Shown here: positions 22,889 to 35,289 of the stretch, piece after piece
Numbering within the stretch: position 1 is the stretch's first letter
How the letters are laid out: each line of letters opens with the position of its first letter
Origin: Drechslerella dactyloides
Taxonomy: Eukaryota; Ascomycota; Orbiliomycetes; Orbiliales; Orbiliaceae
Direction of reading: 5' to 3'
Length of the DNA stretch: 64,000 bases
Assembly: GCA_020064725.1 (NCBI GenBank)
Contig: JAGTWJ010000003.1
Location: 496,001-560,000, forward strand
Program-made: the position numbers and the translations under genes
Notes under the pieces: model-generated
Database searches by the model: none
Seen by the model: the letters and a program-made list of their open reading frames with translations, nothing else
What the model was told of the DNA's origin: nothing

Positions 22889-24929
22889 AAGAGCTTGGGA
22901 TACCCCTTTTCATTATGACTTTTACACCAGGTTAGCACGGCGAGCGTGCTGCATTCATATTTGGTAATTAGGATTGGTTGGTTGAAGGTTTGGTCCGTGC
23001 TCCGTTATGTCTATCGTCAAAACTATTATTTTGTCCCACGCGGCCAGCATGTATGCATTGGTGGCGTTTACTGTGGTCGATGGAGCTAATGGCGTTCTTG
23101 GAGGATCGATTTTTGCTTTTATGATCTTATATTATGGGCGTTTGTGCTTCAAATACAAAGGATGCGGGCATGTTGTATTCGATAGAGACGTGGCTACGAT
23201 AGAAATTTCTAGATCCTCTTCCCTTTATATGCTTACTTACTGGGTATATATATGTATACGGCATATCTGGTTTAGCCTTCGATCGAAGTCGACAGCCAAG
23301 TTGACTTGCAACCGGGCGATACAAAAATAAGACCATTGCAAGACGTGAACGAGACTGGCCTGTCGTAATCATGCTGCATTTTTTTAATGCTGGTCTGCGT
23401 ATAGGTACTTATTATGCATACACGATGGTCCTAGATGCAGACGAGCACGGCCTAGGGCTCTATATATCTAGCTTCGAGTCATGACAGATGCATGACTCAG
23501 TGCACAAAGTCTACAAGCTAACAAAGAAATGTTTAAATTATCACGATTCAAAGGCAAATATATTTTCAACAGCTGCCGATTTTATTTTATTGTTTGTTAT
23601 TCATCTAGCCCTCCTCGACTGATTCCCTGCCTCCTTGCAATCGGAGGCCCAGAAGTTCGAGGGGAATAGCACTAATGACAGTAGAACAGCACAAGCGTGT
23701 ACAGTACAGGCATACATGCGTACCCACCTCTCATCCAGAAAAGAGTATCAGCCAGCTAGCCGTGGTCTTCCATCGACCGAGATGCATCAACGGACGACCA
23801 CTACAGCAAGCTATTGTCGAGAAAAGAGGAAAGTAGTAAAAGAAAAAAAAAGAAGAAAAAGTTGATAATAGAAAGAAAAAGAGTTCCTTTATAAGAAAAA
23901 GACAAAGGCATAGGGCGAACAATTGAAACGACAAAACATAGTAAGAATAATAAAGAAAAGCGAAAAAGAGAATAGAATAACCCCTTTACCCAAGTCTAAT
24001 GTTATGCAGAAAAGACAAAGTTTATGATCTGTAATGCGGACTTCCCATTTTTTCCCCTCCGATGTATGATTTTGATAAACAGAAAGACGCGTGTGAACAA
24101 AGTCTATACAGCGACGTAGTAGTTTGTGGTTTGAGAGGGATACCTTGCTCCTTCTGCTTTGATTTTCCCTTCTCTTTGACTGCTGTGCGTGCGCCTGGCT
24201 GTCTAATGTGCAGGCTGCCGCTGATTGAAGAAAGATTTATACGAAAAACCTCAAAACTCCCGCTCCCTTTCTTTATCCCACATCTATAAGCCAAAGATGG
24301 TAAAAGAAAAGGCAGAGTTAAGGTCTTGCGAAACTTTTTGGTCTTCTTAGGTCGTTAATGTCGATGAAGCAGGACCGGCCGTCAAAGATAGAAAAGAAAA
24401 AGGGAGGTGCAGCAATAATAATAAAAATGGGGAATCCGTGTTCTTGGCTTCTTGGAAACATTAGACGAAAGTTTTTAATTCGATCAGAAGAAAAAGTCGT
24501 AAGGGGTCATTCCAGAGAACAAGAGCAATAATAGAAGAGTGCAACGAAAAAACAAGACAAGCAATAAGGAAGAAAGTCAGAAAATCCGGAAGCAAAAGAT
24601 AACCAGCCCATAAAAAAACATCAGTAAACGCCTTTATATACCCTTTTCCCGATCCCGTTTCATTCATTAAGAGGTGCTTTCGCCATGAGGTTTTTGCAAG
24701 GACAAAAAGAGTTTCTCCCAGCGCTTGCGGATATACATACGTGCAAGCTCTGGGAAGAAAGGTTTGGGATGATGAGATTGATCGAGAAAAAAGTATCGTT
24801 GTAGTTAAAGGAGTTCGTGTCTGATGTCAGATGAAAAGATTCCTGGTGTCGTTCGTGTTTAGAGGAGGAAAGCAGATCGAGAGTGCGGACGACGACAGTC
24901 GAAATCCTTGGGCAGGTTGTTCTGGTGAT
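22889..24929. other. Convergent region between AT-hook gene and DED1
   Basis: No gene is supported in about 2 kb between two convergent genes. A-rich and purine-rich tracts are frequent at 23820-24000 and 24380-24620. Small frames at 23007-23330, 24062-24294 and 24461-24667 lack protein character. Part of it may be a long 3' UTR of DED1. Confidence 0.4.
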
Positions 24930-27156
24930 TTACCACCAAGAGCCACCACCAGCACCGCCGCTGGGGTTACCGTAGCTGTTACCGCCGCCGTAGCCACCCC
25001 ATCCGCCGCCGCCGCCGCCGCTGTTGCCGCCTCCGTAGCCACCGCCGCTACCGCCACCTCCGTAGCTGCCGCTTCCGTAACCTCCACCGCCGGAGGAGCC
25101 GCCGTAGCCGCCAGAAGAACCGCCGCCGTAACCGCCGCCGCCGCCACCACCGCCAAACTTGCGGAAGTCGCGAGAGGCGCTGCCACCACGGCCGCGACCT
25201 CCTCTAGAGCCACCGCCGCTGCGACCGCCATAACCGGCCTCACGGGCAACTTGTTCCAAGAAGGCAGGGACCTCTTGGTTGGCCTCCTTCAAGAGGTCAA
25301 TCAATTCGCGGACGATACCACGGTTTCCACGGTTGAAGAAGGCAGTGCTCAAACCAGTGTTTCCAGCACGGCCGGTACGACCGATACGGTGAACGTAGTC
25401 GTCGACGTCAGTTGGAAGATCGTAGTTGACGACGTGGGTGACATTTGGGATATCAAGACCACGAGCGGCAACGGCGGTTGCAACCATGATAGGGAAGCGA
25501 CCAGTGCGGAACATCTCCAACGCCCGTTCACGTTCGCGTTGAGTACGGTCTCCGTGGATGGAGGTAGCCGGGAAATTTTGGTTGATGAGGAAGTCGGAGA
25601 GAGTATCCGCCATTCTCTTCGTCTCAACGAAAATCAACGTCAGGCCGCCCTGGTGCGCAGAGAGGATGTCGAGAAGCGCGCTTCGCTTGTCATGATCTTC
25701 GACGTATTCGACACGTTGAGTGATGTTCTCGGAGGTGGAGCCGACACGGCCGACAGAGAGAAAGATGTATTCCTTCAAGAAGTCACGAGCGAGCATCTGG
25801 ATGTCGCGCGGGAAGGTGGCAGAAAACATGAGAGTCTGACGGCTGTTGACGCCGGGCATGTCCTCGCCTTCGACGATACGACGGATCTGAGGTTCGAAAC
25901 CCATATCAAGCATGCGATCAGCCTCGTCGAGGACAAGATACTTGATGCTGGCGAGAGAGATGCGACCTCGCTCTATAAGATCGACAAGTCTTCCTGGAGT
26001 AGCAACCAAAAGATCACAGCCGCGGTCCATCTGGCGAAGCTGCTGACCAATGTCAGCACCGCCATAAACAACGCAAGGTTTGACCCAAGATCGGTAGGCG
26101 AACTTGCGAGCCTCATCGTAGATCTGAGAAACGAGCTCGCGAGTTGGGGCAAGGATCAAAGCTGTAGGATAAGCCTTGCGGGAGCGTTGGAAGTTGCCAC
26201 CGCCACCCTGAGCGCCGGGCGGAGGGGGAGATGGGCCAGTAGCGAAAGATTGAGAGAGAATGGGAAACAAGAAGCCACCAGTCTTTCCAGAACCAGTCTG
26301 AGCGCAGGCCATCAGGTCCCGGCCACCCATGACAATCGGGATGGAGTATTTTTGAACTGGAGTTGGAACAGTGTAGCGAGCGAGTTCGATGTTGGACAAG
26401 AGATGAACATCGAGAGGAGGATTGGTGAAGGTGGTCACCGGATCCGGAACGTTTGAACCGGAGGCCTCAACGGGAATATCATCATATTTCTCAAAGTTGA
26501 TACCGGTTGATTGCTTCAGAGGATCGTTCGGGACACCGAAGAGTTCGCGTTCGACCCTGTTGTTCGCGTTGCCGATGACGTGCTTGCCGTCTCTCCAGTA
26601 ACCTTCACCGGAGCCGCCGCCGCCGCCGCCGCCGCTACCACGTCCAGATCCACCCGGGTTGCCGTATGCGTTTTCATTAAAAGAACGCTGGGGACGGGGT
26701 TCCCATTTAGAGCCGCCGCTCGGGTTGAAAGATGGGGCATTAGCCCAGCTGCCGCCCGCGTTGTTGTCTCTGGAAGGAGCAGAAAAGTTAGCCTTGTCAC
26801 ATCGCTTGACCAGGGATTCGGGATTCGGGCCACATCACCCAAGCCGAAGCACTCGAGCAGCAGCTGTGGATATGATGGAGCCTGTGAAGGGAAGAAAGAG
26901 AGCTGAGCACATACTGTGGCTGTTGTTGCTGTTGTGGTTGTCCCCAGGAGTTGTTACCACGAGGGCCTGGAGCAGGGCCAGGAGGTGGTCCGTTGTTCAT
27001 CTGAGCCGGGGGAGGGCTGTTGGACTGCTGGGTCATCTTGGCGCGAAGATGAGGTGGGATGTAGGCCGGTCTGGTCTGACCACCGGAGGCACCTCCGGGA
27101 GCGTAGCGTGAGTCTTGGACACTCATGTTGGACATGCCGTTGACAAGATCTGCCAT
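24930..27156 (-). CDS. DED1: ATP-dependent DEAD-box RNA helicase Ded1/DDX3
   Basis: Two exons on the minus strand (27156-26915, 26769-24930) give 693 residues. Ded1 unwinds mRNA 5' leaders during scanning and is needed for general translation initiation in the cytoplasm. The N-terminal region has the Ded1 hallmark AYIPPHLR and is rich in Gln, Gly and Asn. The helicase core shows Q-motif PTPVQKYSIPI, motif I AQTGSGKT (about 237-244), PTRELVSQI, TPGRLVD, motif II DEAD (about 362-365), SAT (in FSATFPRDIQ), ARGLDIPNV and HRIGRTGR. The C-terminal about 110 residues are Gly-rich with RGG, GGYGGG and Ser-Gly repeats and end in Gly-Gly-Ser-Trp-Trp. That matches the Ded1/DDX3 tail ending in paired tryptophans. 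The 145-nt intron after codon 80 has a CTAAC branch site. The in-frame extension upstream of 27156 has only a TTG, so the ATG of MADLV is the start. Confidence 0.95.
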
Positions 27157-29552
27157 GTTATGTGAGGAAGCGATGGGTTGAAGTTGTAGTTGTGGGAGGA
27201 AGAGTTGAGCGGTTGCGTATAAATAGAATTGTTGGTTAGGTTTGCAGCTGCAGGGGAAAGTGCGCAAAGCAGAGCAAAAGCGAGACGATTCCCGAAAACT
27301 CTAGAAGGAGCGGAACAAAGGGCCGTCGAAACTAGCGATGTCCCACTGTGGTAGCAGTGATCGAGATGGAAGGCAAAGAGATATCTCCTCCGGACTACTG
27401 GCGGAGAAGCAGGAGCGAGAGCGAGGGAGAAAGAAGATGTTGACGGTAACGGAGATCTCGTCGGTTTCTTCCCTGGACGGAATCCTCTCCTTTTCGTTTA
27501 AAAAGCAATCCCGATGCTGAGATCGTGGACTGCCTGCTGAGTGAAAAGAAAAGAAGTGTAAGAAGAAGAAGAAGACGAAGAAAGATTATGGACGAAGAGA
27601 AGAGCGATGAAAGCTTGGATGTGTATTGTCGAGATACCGAGAATGAACGTCTCTTTCGAACGAAGCAAAAGACACGAACGGGATTAAACGATACGACGAA
27701 AACACACGGTCTATGATTAGCACTACTAAAGAAATCAGAGAAGCGTGCCCCTGATGAAAGCTCGTGGTGATGATGGGTGAGATATAAGATCGCGGGTGAG
27801 GAGGAAAGAGAGGAAGAGAAGAGGGAGAAGGGAAGAAGAAGAGGATGGCAAATAAAAAAAAAAGTGGTTTTAAAACAAGCTGTGCTGCAAGGCAGGGTTT
27901 TTTTTTGGTGAGTGTGTGTGGCCCAACGCGGCCGGCCGGCCAGCAAAGATGCATGCATATGGCGCTCATGGCCACACTCGAATGAGCCATCCACCGGCTT
28001 CCATCCACCCTTCTCTTCTTCTTCTTCCTGCATCGGTGGCGAAGCTGGCCCCGGACGCTAGAAAACTCTTTCCCCCAACTGCTTCAGACTCTGGATCTGA
28101 TACACCGATACGACGGAGCTGGGCTATCGCTCGCCCACTAAGCCCGTTCCTGCTAGTTTAAGCGCTCGCTCGCAGCCTGCCAATACAATCGGCTCCATAG
28201 GGAACTGACCAGATTCAAAGTCCCGGCATCGAGGCTGATTCAAAAGGTCCCCAGCATCAAATCAGTCGGCACCTGCAGACTGCAGCTCCTTCACGGCAGG
28301 AATGACTGACTAGCAGCCTGCCTGCATGAGTCCTCGACCAGGATGTCGAGCACCGTGATCTCCCCCATCCATCCATCCACCCATCCATCTGTCCACATGC
28401 AAAATATGGGTGAGCCCCGAACACATCATCGGCCAACCCGCCCTTACCCCTTTCGGGGCTGAAGGACGGAGCTTCATTCGGTGTAACGAGCAAGCTAACC
28501 GATGTCTGGGAGCTCAGGCGGACCTTCCTCCATGCATGCATGCGAAAAGGAGGCCATGTCGCTGCATCATGACGGGCTTGGAATTCGAATCAAATCCTGG
28601 ACGGCCCGTCGACTGCCCATTTCACCCATCCAGACACGTCCGTCTACGTGCTAGTTTTCCCGCATGCACTCTGGACCGTCCGAAATGCAGCCTCTCTCCG
28701 CAGGGAAAGCCTCCGTGGGAAAGGGGAAACACCGGTCCATCCTTTTGAAACAAACCTGACCGAATTCGAGGTCTGGGCCGCGGACCGGACGCTGTTGATG
28801 AGGACGACAACCCTCGCCAGCTAGAACTTAGCACCGAAATGCTATAATATGTCGGCAAGAATACTGATATCGCGGAATGGCCTTTGAGCCAACAGCAATC
28901 AGCTAAGCAGGCCGCTAACATGCATGTGGCTGGTGACAATACCTACATACTCCACAGTTGCCTGGACCCACGAATTAAGGTTGTGATAGCCTACTCAAGC
29001 TCGCTTTTCTCACAGTGCAGATTTGGGGGGAATGTGAACATCTGGTATCTTTTGATTCGCAGAAAGGAGAGAGCAACCCTCGCCGACAAATGAGATAAAA
29101 CGCTATTCAGAAGCTATCGACTTGACAATTGTAATAGACGCCGCACTCCAGCTAGCCCAACAAATAGATAAATGGAAACAAAGGAAAAGATGCATATAGA
29201 TAGCTGGCAGTCCCTGTCCGGATAAACCCCCCCAGATCCGATCAGTATCCCAACCCTCGCGTGGACCTCTAACGGCAGGCTGTTTCGGGGTAATTAAGCA
29301 GCTTCGCTTCCAAGAAACGAGCAGGAAGGGGAAAACTGGATCCCTGATACCATCGCATCAAAGCGTTATCGAAAGGCAAAATCGTCAGCCGCCACCTGCG
29401 AATTTCGTCAAAGTTGCTGTTGCAAAAGCTCGCGCAACGCATGTCGCAGATATCTAATGCCGGATTTCTCCACATGGAGGGCGTATATCTCTCTCGAGAT
29501 ATACAAATATACAATTGTTCGTGTTAGACGGCCCCGCCGACGCGACGAGAAA
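27157..29552. other. DED1 upstream region and downstream of CFEM-like gene
   Basis: No gene is supported. The first several hundred bases are presumably the DED1 promoter and leader. They contain long purine/pyrimidine-biased runs (27400-27620, and 27780-27870). Long frames on the minus strand at 27395-28033 reflect this low complexity. A short tandem of the unit ccat (catccatccatccacccatccat) is at about 28365-28390. At 28500-29500 I see nothing with protein character. Confidence 0.4.
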
Positions 29553-30903
29553 TCATGCTGTCGCGGCCCGCCCAAACACGTTCTTCACCTTTTTCACCAT
29601 CCCAGCAACTTTCTTCGGCGTCACTCCAAACTTCTTCAGAAAGTCCACGACGTCATGGCATGGCACATTGACCATGAGTTCTGGCTCCTTGGGCGGCTCC
29701 TGAGCCGGCGTAACAGGTCTCATTCTGCTTCTACCGGTCTGCGGTCGCGCTGTGCTGGGCCTCGACGCACTCGGCCGTCGCCTGCTTCTGCTTCTCGCCC
29801 TCGTCCGTCTCTCGTAGTCCCAGTCTCCGCCAATCTCGCTCTCTTCATCCTCTCCGCGGAAGAAGCTCTTGTCCCAGACGGCGCTGCTGCCCGATTCGCC
29901 GTTGTCCAGGCACATATTGCGTACAGTACGGCAGTCGATCGTGTCCATCGTCCTCAGCGACTGGACCTCGATCGAGACCGTTTTTGTGACTGTGATAGTT
30001 AGCGCCGGCTCTTCGCTCATCTGCGTGGGTGCCGGCGACCTCGGTCTCGGGACGTCAAGCAGGGCCATATCGCGCCGGCGGCACTCCTTCTCCCATTCTC
30101 GCTCTTCCCTCTCCTTCTCCTTGAAGTAGCGAAAGTGGTCGCCATAATCACTCGACTGATAAAGGTTCTCTTCCTCGTCTGTTTCAGGTTCCTCTTCCGG
30201 CTCGGGTTCCGGTTCTGGCTCCGGCACCACATCATCGACGCCTGCAACATTATCTCCGGTCAGCCATGTTCCGACAACTGATATAAAAACGCAATGTTTA
30301 GAATCGAGACTCACTGATGCCTTGGATATCATCACACTCCCTCCCCATCACCCGCCAGAACTTGGCCATGTCCCCGCCATGCACGCACTCCAGCTTGACA
30401 CAAACACCCAGCTCATCCAGAAGCCGGGTGTTCATGCACAAGCAAGACTGGCTCGGCGAGCAGAACTGCTCAGGCATCTCGTTCAGACATGTGTACGCAG
30501 CCGTCGGGTAAAAGTATTTTCCATCTTTATCGGTGTAACCCGCCAGATTCAAAAACCGCATCGGCGTCGCGGACGGCGCAATCGGCTGCCGTGAATGTCG
30601 TTGTTGCTTTCGGAATTCGCTTTCGTCCTCCTCCTGTGCTGGTGGTACTGTTGTGACAAGAGGGGCAGGGCGTGGGCGCACTGGTTCGCCATGGAGACTA
30701 TGCCGATGCTTTGACCGGCCGCGCAGCGGCTCAAATGTGAAGGAGCTGCTGAAGGGGCGCTGCCGCTGCTGTCGGCGCGGCTTCTTTTGTTTCTGCGGTT
30801 TCTGTTCGTTCTTCTCAAAATCGTACGGCTCCCGGTTGTAGGATGCGCGAGATCCATCCAGCGTCTCCTCACGGAGGGACGCAAAGGTCTTTCGTCGGTA
30901 CAT
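29553..30903 (-). CDS. Basic/acidic protein with CFEM-like cysteine motif, no signal peptide
   Basis: Two exons on the minus strand (30903-30315, 30241-29553; 73-nt intron, GTGAGT donor, TTGCAG acceptor) give 425 residues. I do not recognise the family. The N-terminus is basic and Gln-rich with no hydrophobic signal sequence. In the middle (about 140-190) the cysteines read FC-x5-CLC-x11-C-x4-C-x16-C. This fits the second half of the CFEM pattern (CxC, 9-14, C, 3-4, C, 15-16, C), although the first pair of cysteines is reduced. Just after the junction there is an acidic Glu-Pro repeat (PEPEPEPEPEEEPE). The C-terminal region is Arg/Ser-rich (RRTRARSRSRRRPSASRPS) and ends in a short possible helix (VVDFLKKFGVTPKKVAGMVK). 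CFEM domains are normally secreted or membrane-anchored, so an intracellular version is unusual. The cysteines may be a different fold. Confidence 0.72.
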
Positions 30904-33900
30904 GGTGACGGACGGCGAGCGGATGGTATACAGTTCGTAGGTTGGTTGAAGCAGCCGCTGAGGAACAGGCTAGAGATCCTCGTCGATCTGGCCGGGTAAG
31001 CTTAGTCCTGCGGCAGCCTGGTCGGGGGGGCGGGGACGTATATATATGGAGGCTAGCTAGTGCACCAGATAGTGCTCCTGCTATACGTACGTATAATAGG
31101 TGTGGGTAGGTATGATATAATTATGCCTTGCCTGCCCGCTCGCCTTGCAGTACAAAGCAAATTCGCATCGAGGCTCCTCCTTTCCCTCACTACGTAACCC
31201 CTTGCAGACGGAAATCACAGAGAGTCTTCTTACGTAGCGGATGGAGATAGGATAGTATAGTAGAGATTGCAGTGGGAATGGCGGAGGGCAAAAGCAAAAT
31301 ATATCAGAGGAGTGAGCCGAGCAAGATGGTAAATACAAGTTTACCATTAAGGGCGAATCGAATCGATACCAGGCAATTAAGAGGCAGGAGGTCCCGCCTT
31401 TTGCTACTACGGCGGTGTAGTCTAGTGAGTAAGTGAGTACATACATACTTTATCGGTGGCAGCGTGCGGGCTGGAAAAAGAAAGAGCTAGACGCCTGGAT
31501 CGATAAGGTGGAACTGCAATTTGCCTGCGGTGCTGGCCCAGCCAGCCCTGGAGGAAGAAAGAAAAACAACATCGAGTGCATACAGGACCGGTCAACGGCT
31601 TTAATTCCAGCCAAAGAGAAAATATTCCGCAATCCGAGCCGTTTTTTTATTATAATGGCTCTATGCTATATCGTGGAGACCTTCGTGCCGGAGCGGGGGG
31701 CCGGCGTCACTAGCGTCAGCTAGCGGCATGCAGGCACCAAAATCCACGCACGAACTTTGATTATCCTTCCTCCTCCAACCTTCCACTTATCGCTTGATGT
31801 CGTTCCTGCGATCGATTCGGAGAACAGCGAGGTGCGGTGAAGTCATATTCTGGGCAGGTTGAGGACCATGTTGGGAACGTTGGAGTTTTCGACGTCGCGT
31901 TCCAATCGATCAAACACAAGTCACCAACCGATCGAGCTTCCCGCCTACTCTTCTCGATGGAACACCAGAAGATTGACGACAAAGTACCAGCATCGCCAGC
32001 AGCAGTGACTGTTCCTCCAGCAGCGCAGACGCGGGGCGCAAAATTGCAAAACGGGCACTGCAGCTTTAGGGCGCCGCAATCTGCACGGCGGGGCTCCACC
32101 TACTCGATCTGTAGAGGCCAGGGTAGTCGACGTCCAGCCGGCGAGCAGCCTCTTCCACCAGTGCTGCGTGATAGCATTGACTCCCATCCAATCGGGACTC
32201 GACTCGGTGGCTTTGCACAGGTCACCAATTGCAATTGATCATCGATCGAGTACGCATCACTGCCCTTGAAGCATTCATTTTATTCGGACAAGGCGCCGCG
32301 CATGTGACAGTCGACGACAGCCTCAGATCTAATCAATTGGCTACGTACCCCAGGATAGCCAGTCGCCTGCAGATTCCCAAAACCACAGGTGCGATATCTT
32401 TCGAAACCTCTTTTCCCGCCATCAATCAGGACCGCTCATCAAGGTCTCAACCGTTCCTTGCATGCTGTTTGAGCAACATGAGAATCAACATTCTGGCCCG
32501 TCCGTCCTCGCCAAACAAGGAAACAGGCGACGCGACACAAGCCGACACGGCCAGTCAGAAGGGCCTTTGTGGAGTCCTGTGATCCCAATGCCAACATTGG
32601 AAGCTCCCCAGCGATTTCAACAGACCCTTGCAAAGAATCGCCCGTTGCACCTGCATTAGACTACCACCTCGACACCCACAGGCCACGGGTATGTCTGAAC
32701 AGGCCTGGGTATCCATCACATCCGCCCCCGCTGCAACGTTAGCTGGCGAAGGACGTTACTTAAGTAAGTGCATATGTTTCGAGGGTCTCTTCGTTTTTCT
32801 TTCGTTTCTTTTTTAGCATACCTTCGAGGCCTGGCCGTGGCGACTCTTAGCAGTCCTTGTTTTTACGCGAGCTTCCCAGCCCGCTATCGTTGTTACACGG
32901 AGTTTTTCTCGCGTCCGGAGTATTGGCAGGGGGTCGCCTATAGCTAAGTATATGATATTTTACCCTCAAGAACCGGATGGATGCCGAAGGCGAAGCCGAT
33001 TCGAAATTCGGTACATACATCCATAATATACATACATACAGGCACGCATGTATATAGTATGTATACTACGGTATGTACCCTGCACCTGCGCATTACATTG
33101 TACACCATGGCCAACGTAACGGTGCAGATGCGACGCGACGAATGCCTGCAAATGCTATCAGAATATTCTAACCGGCAGCCTTCCTTCGACTTCGTTCCAG
33201 ACTCGCATACGGCCATCGATCTGTATATAGCATCATGCCATGTGGGCAGATTAAAGCGCAGACCGTGCAAGCAGGCCAGATGCATGCACTGCGGGCCAGC
33301 CTTGGATCGGACTCTTTCAGACCTGCTGTCCGGCTCCAGCTGAATATCTCCGGCAAGCATGCAGGCAAGATACTCATCCAGACTTCGTAGCACACACAGA
33401 CCCACCCTACCGCCGCGGCCCATCTTCTCCCGTCTGAGTAAAGACCAGGCCGCCTGGCTGGCGCAATGGGGTCCACAAAATCCTCATGTGGAACCAACTT
33501 AATGTCCCGACCTATAGGCCCACCAACCCTTCGCCGAAAGAAACTTACAACTTACGCGTCTAGACCTCGCCCGCGAACTTCGATTTTCAGCCTAGCATTA
33601 TCTATAGCTTACACTCTACTCTGTGTACGCCTACCTGCCTTGTCTGGACCTGTCCGCCGTCGTCGCCCCAGATCCGACCAACAGCATTATAACATGGACG
33701 ATAACAAGTGATTAGCACCGTCGCATGGATGCCCGAGCGTACATCCACCACATAATTGGCATAGAATCCGATATCTTGGTGGCTCCACGCTGTCCTGGAC
33801 GCCGATATATAAATATTCTATCATATGATAGCAATCCTTTCTCGATCCGTACGTGGATTTGCAATTGTAATGAGCTATCACCATCATATTGCGGAACTTA

Positions 33901-35289
33901 TCACGGAGCGAACCGAATTGCGCGGGTATGTCTGAGGTATATATATATATATATAATTATCAGGGAGCTCCCCAGCTATAAGCTGACGAAATTATAGCTA
34001 TACCGCCCGGCGTCTAGGATGATATCCCGTGTCTCAATTCAGCCGTTCCGTCCCTTGGATAGACCGTGATGTAGGTGGTGGTGGCGATAGTCACACGCGC
34101 CGCAATCCCCACATGCACAATGATGATGTCGCTACCTGTATCAGATATCATACGCACCCCAGCCGCCTCAACGTGCAAATTTTAACTATGCAAATTTTAA
34201 ACGCACAGCTGCAGAAGAATGCTCTAGAATGCGTGCGTGCGCGTGAAAAAAAACTCCGAGGAATTTGAGAAACCAGGTTCTTTTCCATGCATGTGTGTTT
34301 GTACTCTTATCGATATCGGCAGGTCGTCTGTACTGATATCGTGCAAAAGGCTCATGTAGCTAGCGGCGGCCTGTCCATCCGTCCGTCGTGCATGCATGCA
34401 CGCATGGCCCGACGGACACGCTTCGGTAGTAACAGAGTGACATGATGTTGGTATGACATGTACTCGAACAGATATAACGACGCGTATGTGCGTCTACGTA
34501 ATCGTCATTTTCGAGCATAGGCCTCGCGTCTGCGCATATGCATGGAGTCCAATATAGAAGGTCGACAAAGGGCATTAGGCTTCGAAGCCGACGTCGACTC
34601 GACAGGTTAGACTACACCGGTCTAAACTATATGCGTTCATATGCCCATGCATCGAAGAACATTTCAACGAGAATTGCAAGGTAACCGCGACAATTAGCAA
34701 AGCTAATATGATGATAGAACGAACTTCACAAAACCATAACTGCGACCGACTCGAGGTCTATATTTTGCGATATATTCCATAGCTGCAGAAGAATCCATCA
34801 CATCATTCATTATTAAAACGTGTATCTTTATCGTAATCGCGAAAATCCGAATCGAACGCAATGCAACAATGTTGGGATCGCAAAACGACTCGGTATAGGT
34901 GGTGTTGAAAAACAGAAAGAAAGAAAGCAACGCGCTCTTGAATAGACATAACTGGCTAAAGCTGTGGAAATATACAGACAGGTGGGCGGGATTAGGTTGA
35001 GGTGGGTGGCGGTGGAAGTGACAAGCTAAGGACGTCGATCGATGCATAAGATGCATACAGGCCGCGCAAAAGAAAACATATCAAAACAGGTCGTCTACAG
35101 GGCATATCGACATCCAAATGCGGCGAAGGTGGTGATATATGGCATTTCCAAGCCATATCGTCATGAACAATGGGGGAAAACCAACAGTTAAAACAAAACA
35201 ACTAGAACAGAAATCCGGCTCGTGATGAGCATTTTTATAACCCCAAATATACGCAAAGCAAGCCCAATGCTATCTTCTCAGATGCTCTG
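30904..35289. other. Long gene-empty segment, 4.4 kb
   Basis: No gene is supported by protein character or splice pattern. Frames of up to 159 codons (for example 32944-33423 minus and 31837-32238 plus) look like chance: no domain, odd Cys/His composition and stops in surrounding frames. Several palindromic or repetitive short tracts are present, such as cgtatatatatgg near 31040, a TA run at 33938-33955, and gcatgcatgc runs near 34390. The last part overlaps the BEM3 3' end. Confidence 0.4.
33938..33955. repeat. TA dinucleotide microsatellite
   Basis: A run of about nine TA units in gene-free DNA, followed by more A/T. It is a simple repeat with no visible function. Confidence 0.7.

Noticed and set aside
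24831..26456. 541-codon plus-strand frame across DED1
   Set aside because: It is the antisense shadow of the DED1 coding exon. Its Ala/Thr/Val-rich start mirrors the Gly-rich codons of the helicase tail.
27395..28033. 212-codon minus-strand frame upstream of DED1
   Set aside because: Built from purine/pyrimidine-biased low-complexity DNA (Ser/Leu/Phe runs), in the leader and promoter of DED1.
28365..28390. ccat tandem near 28.4 kb as a CRISPR-like or regulatory array
   Set aside because: It is a simple short microsatellite without spacers, in a eukaryotic genome.
32944..33423. 159-codon Cys-containing minus-strand frame
   Set aside because: No signal peptide, no domain, and composition typical of random reading through repetitive CATACA-type sequence.
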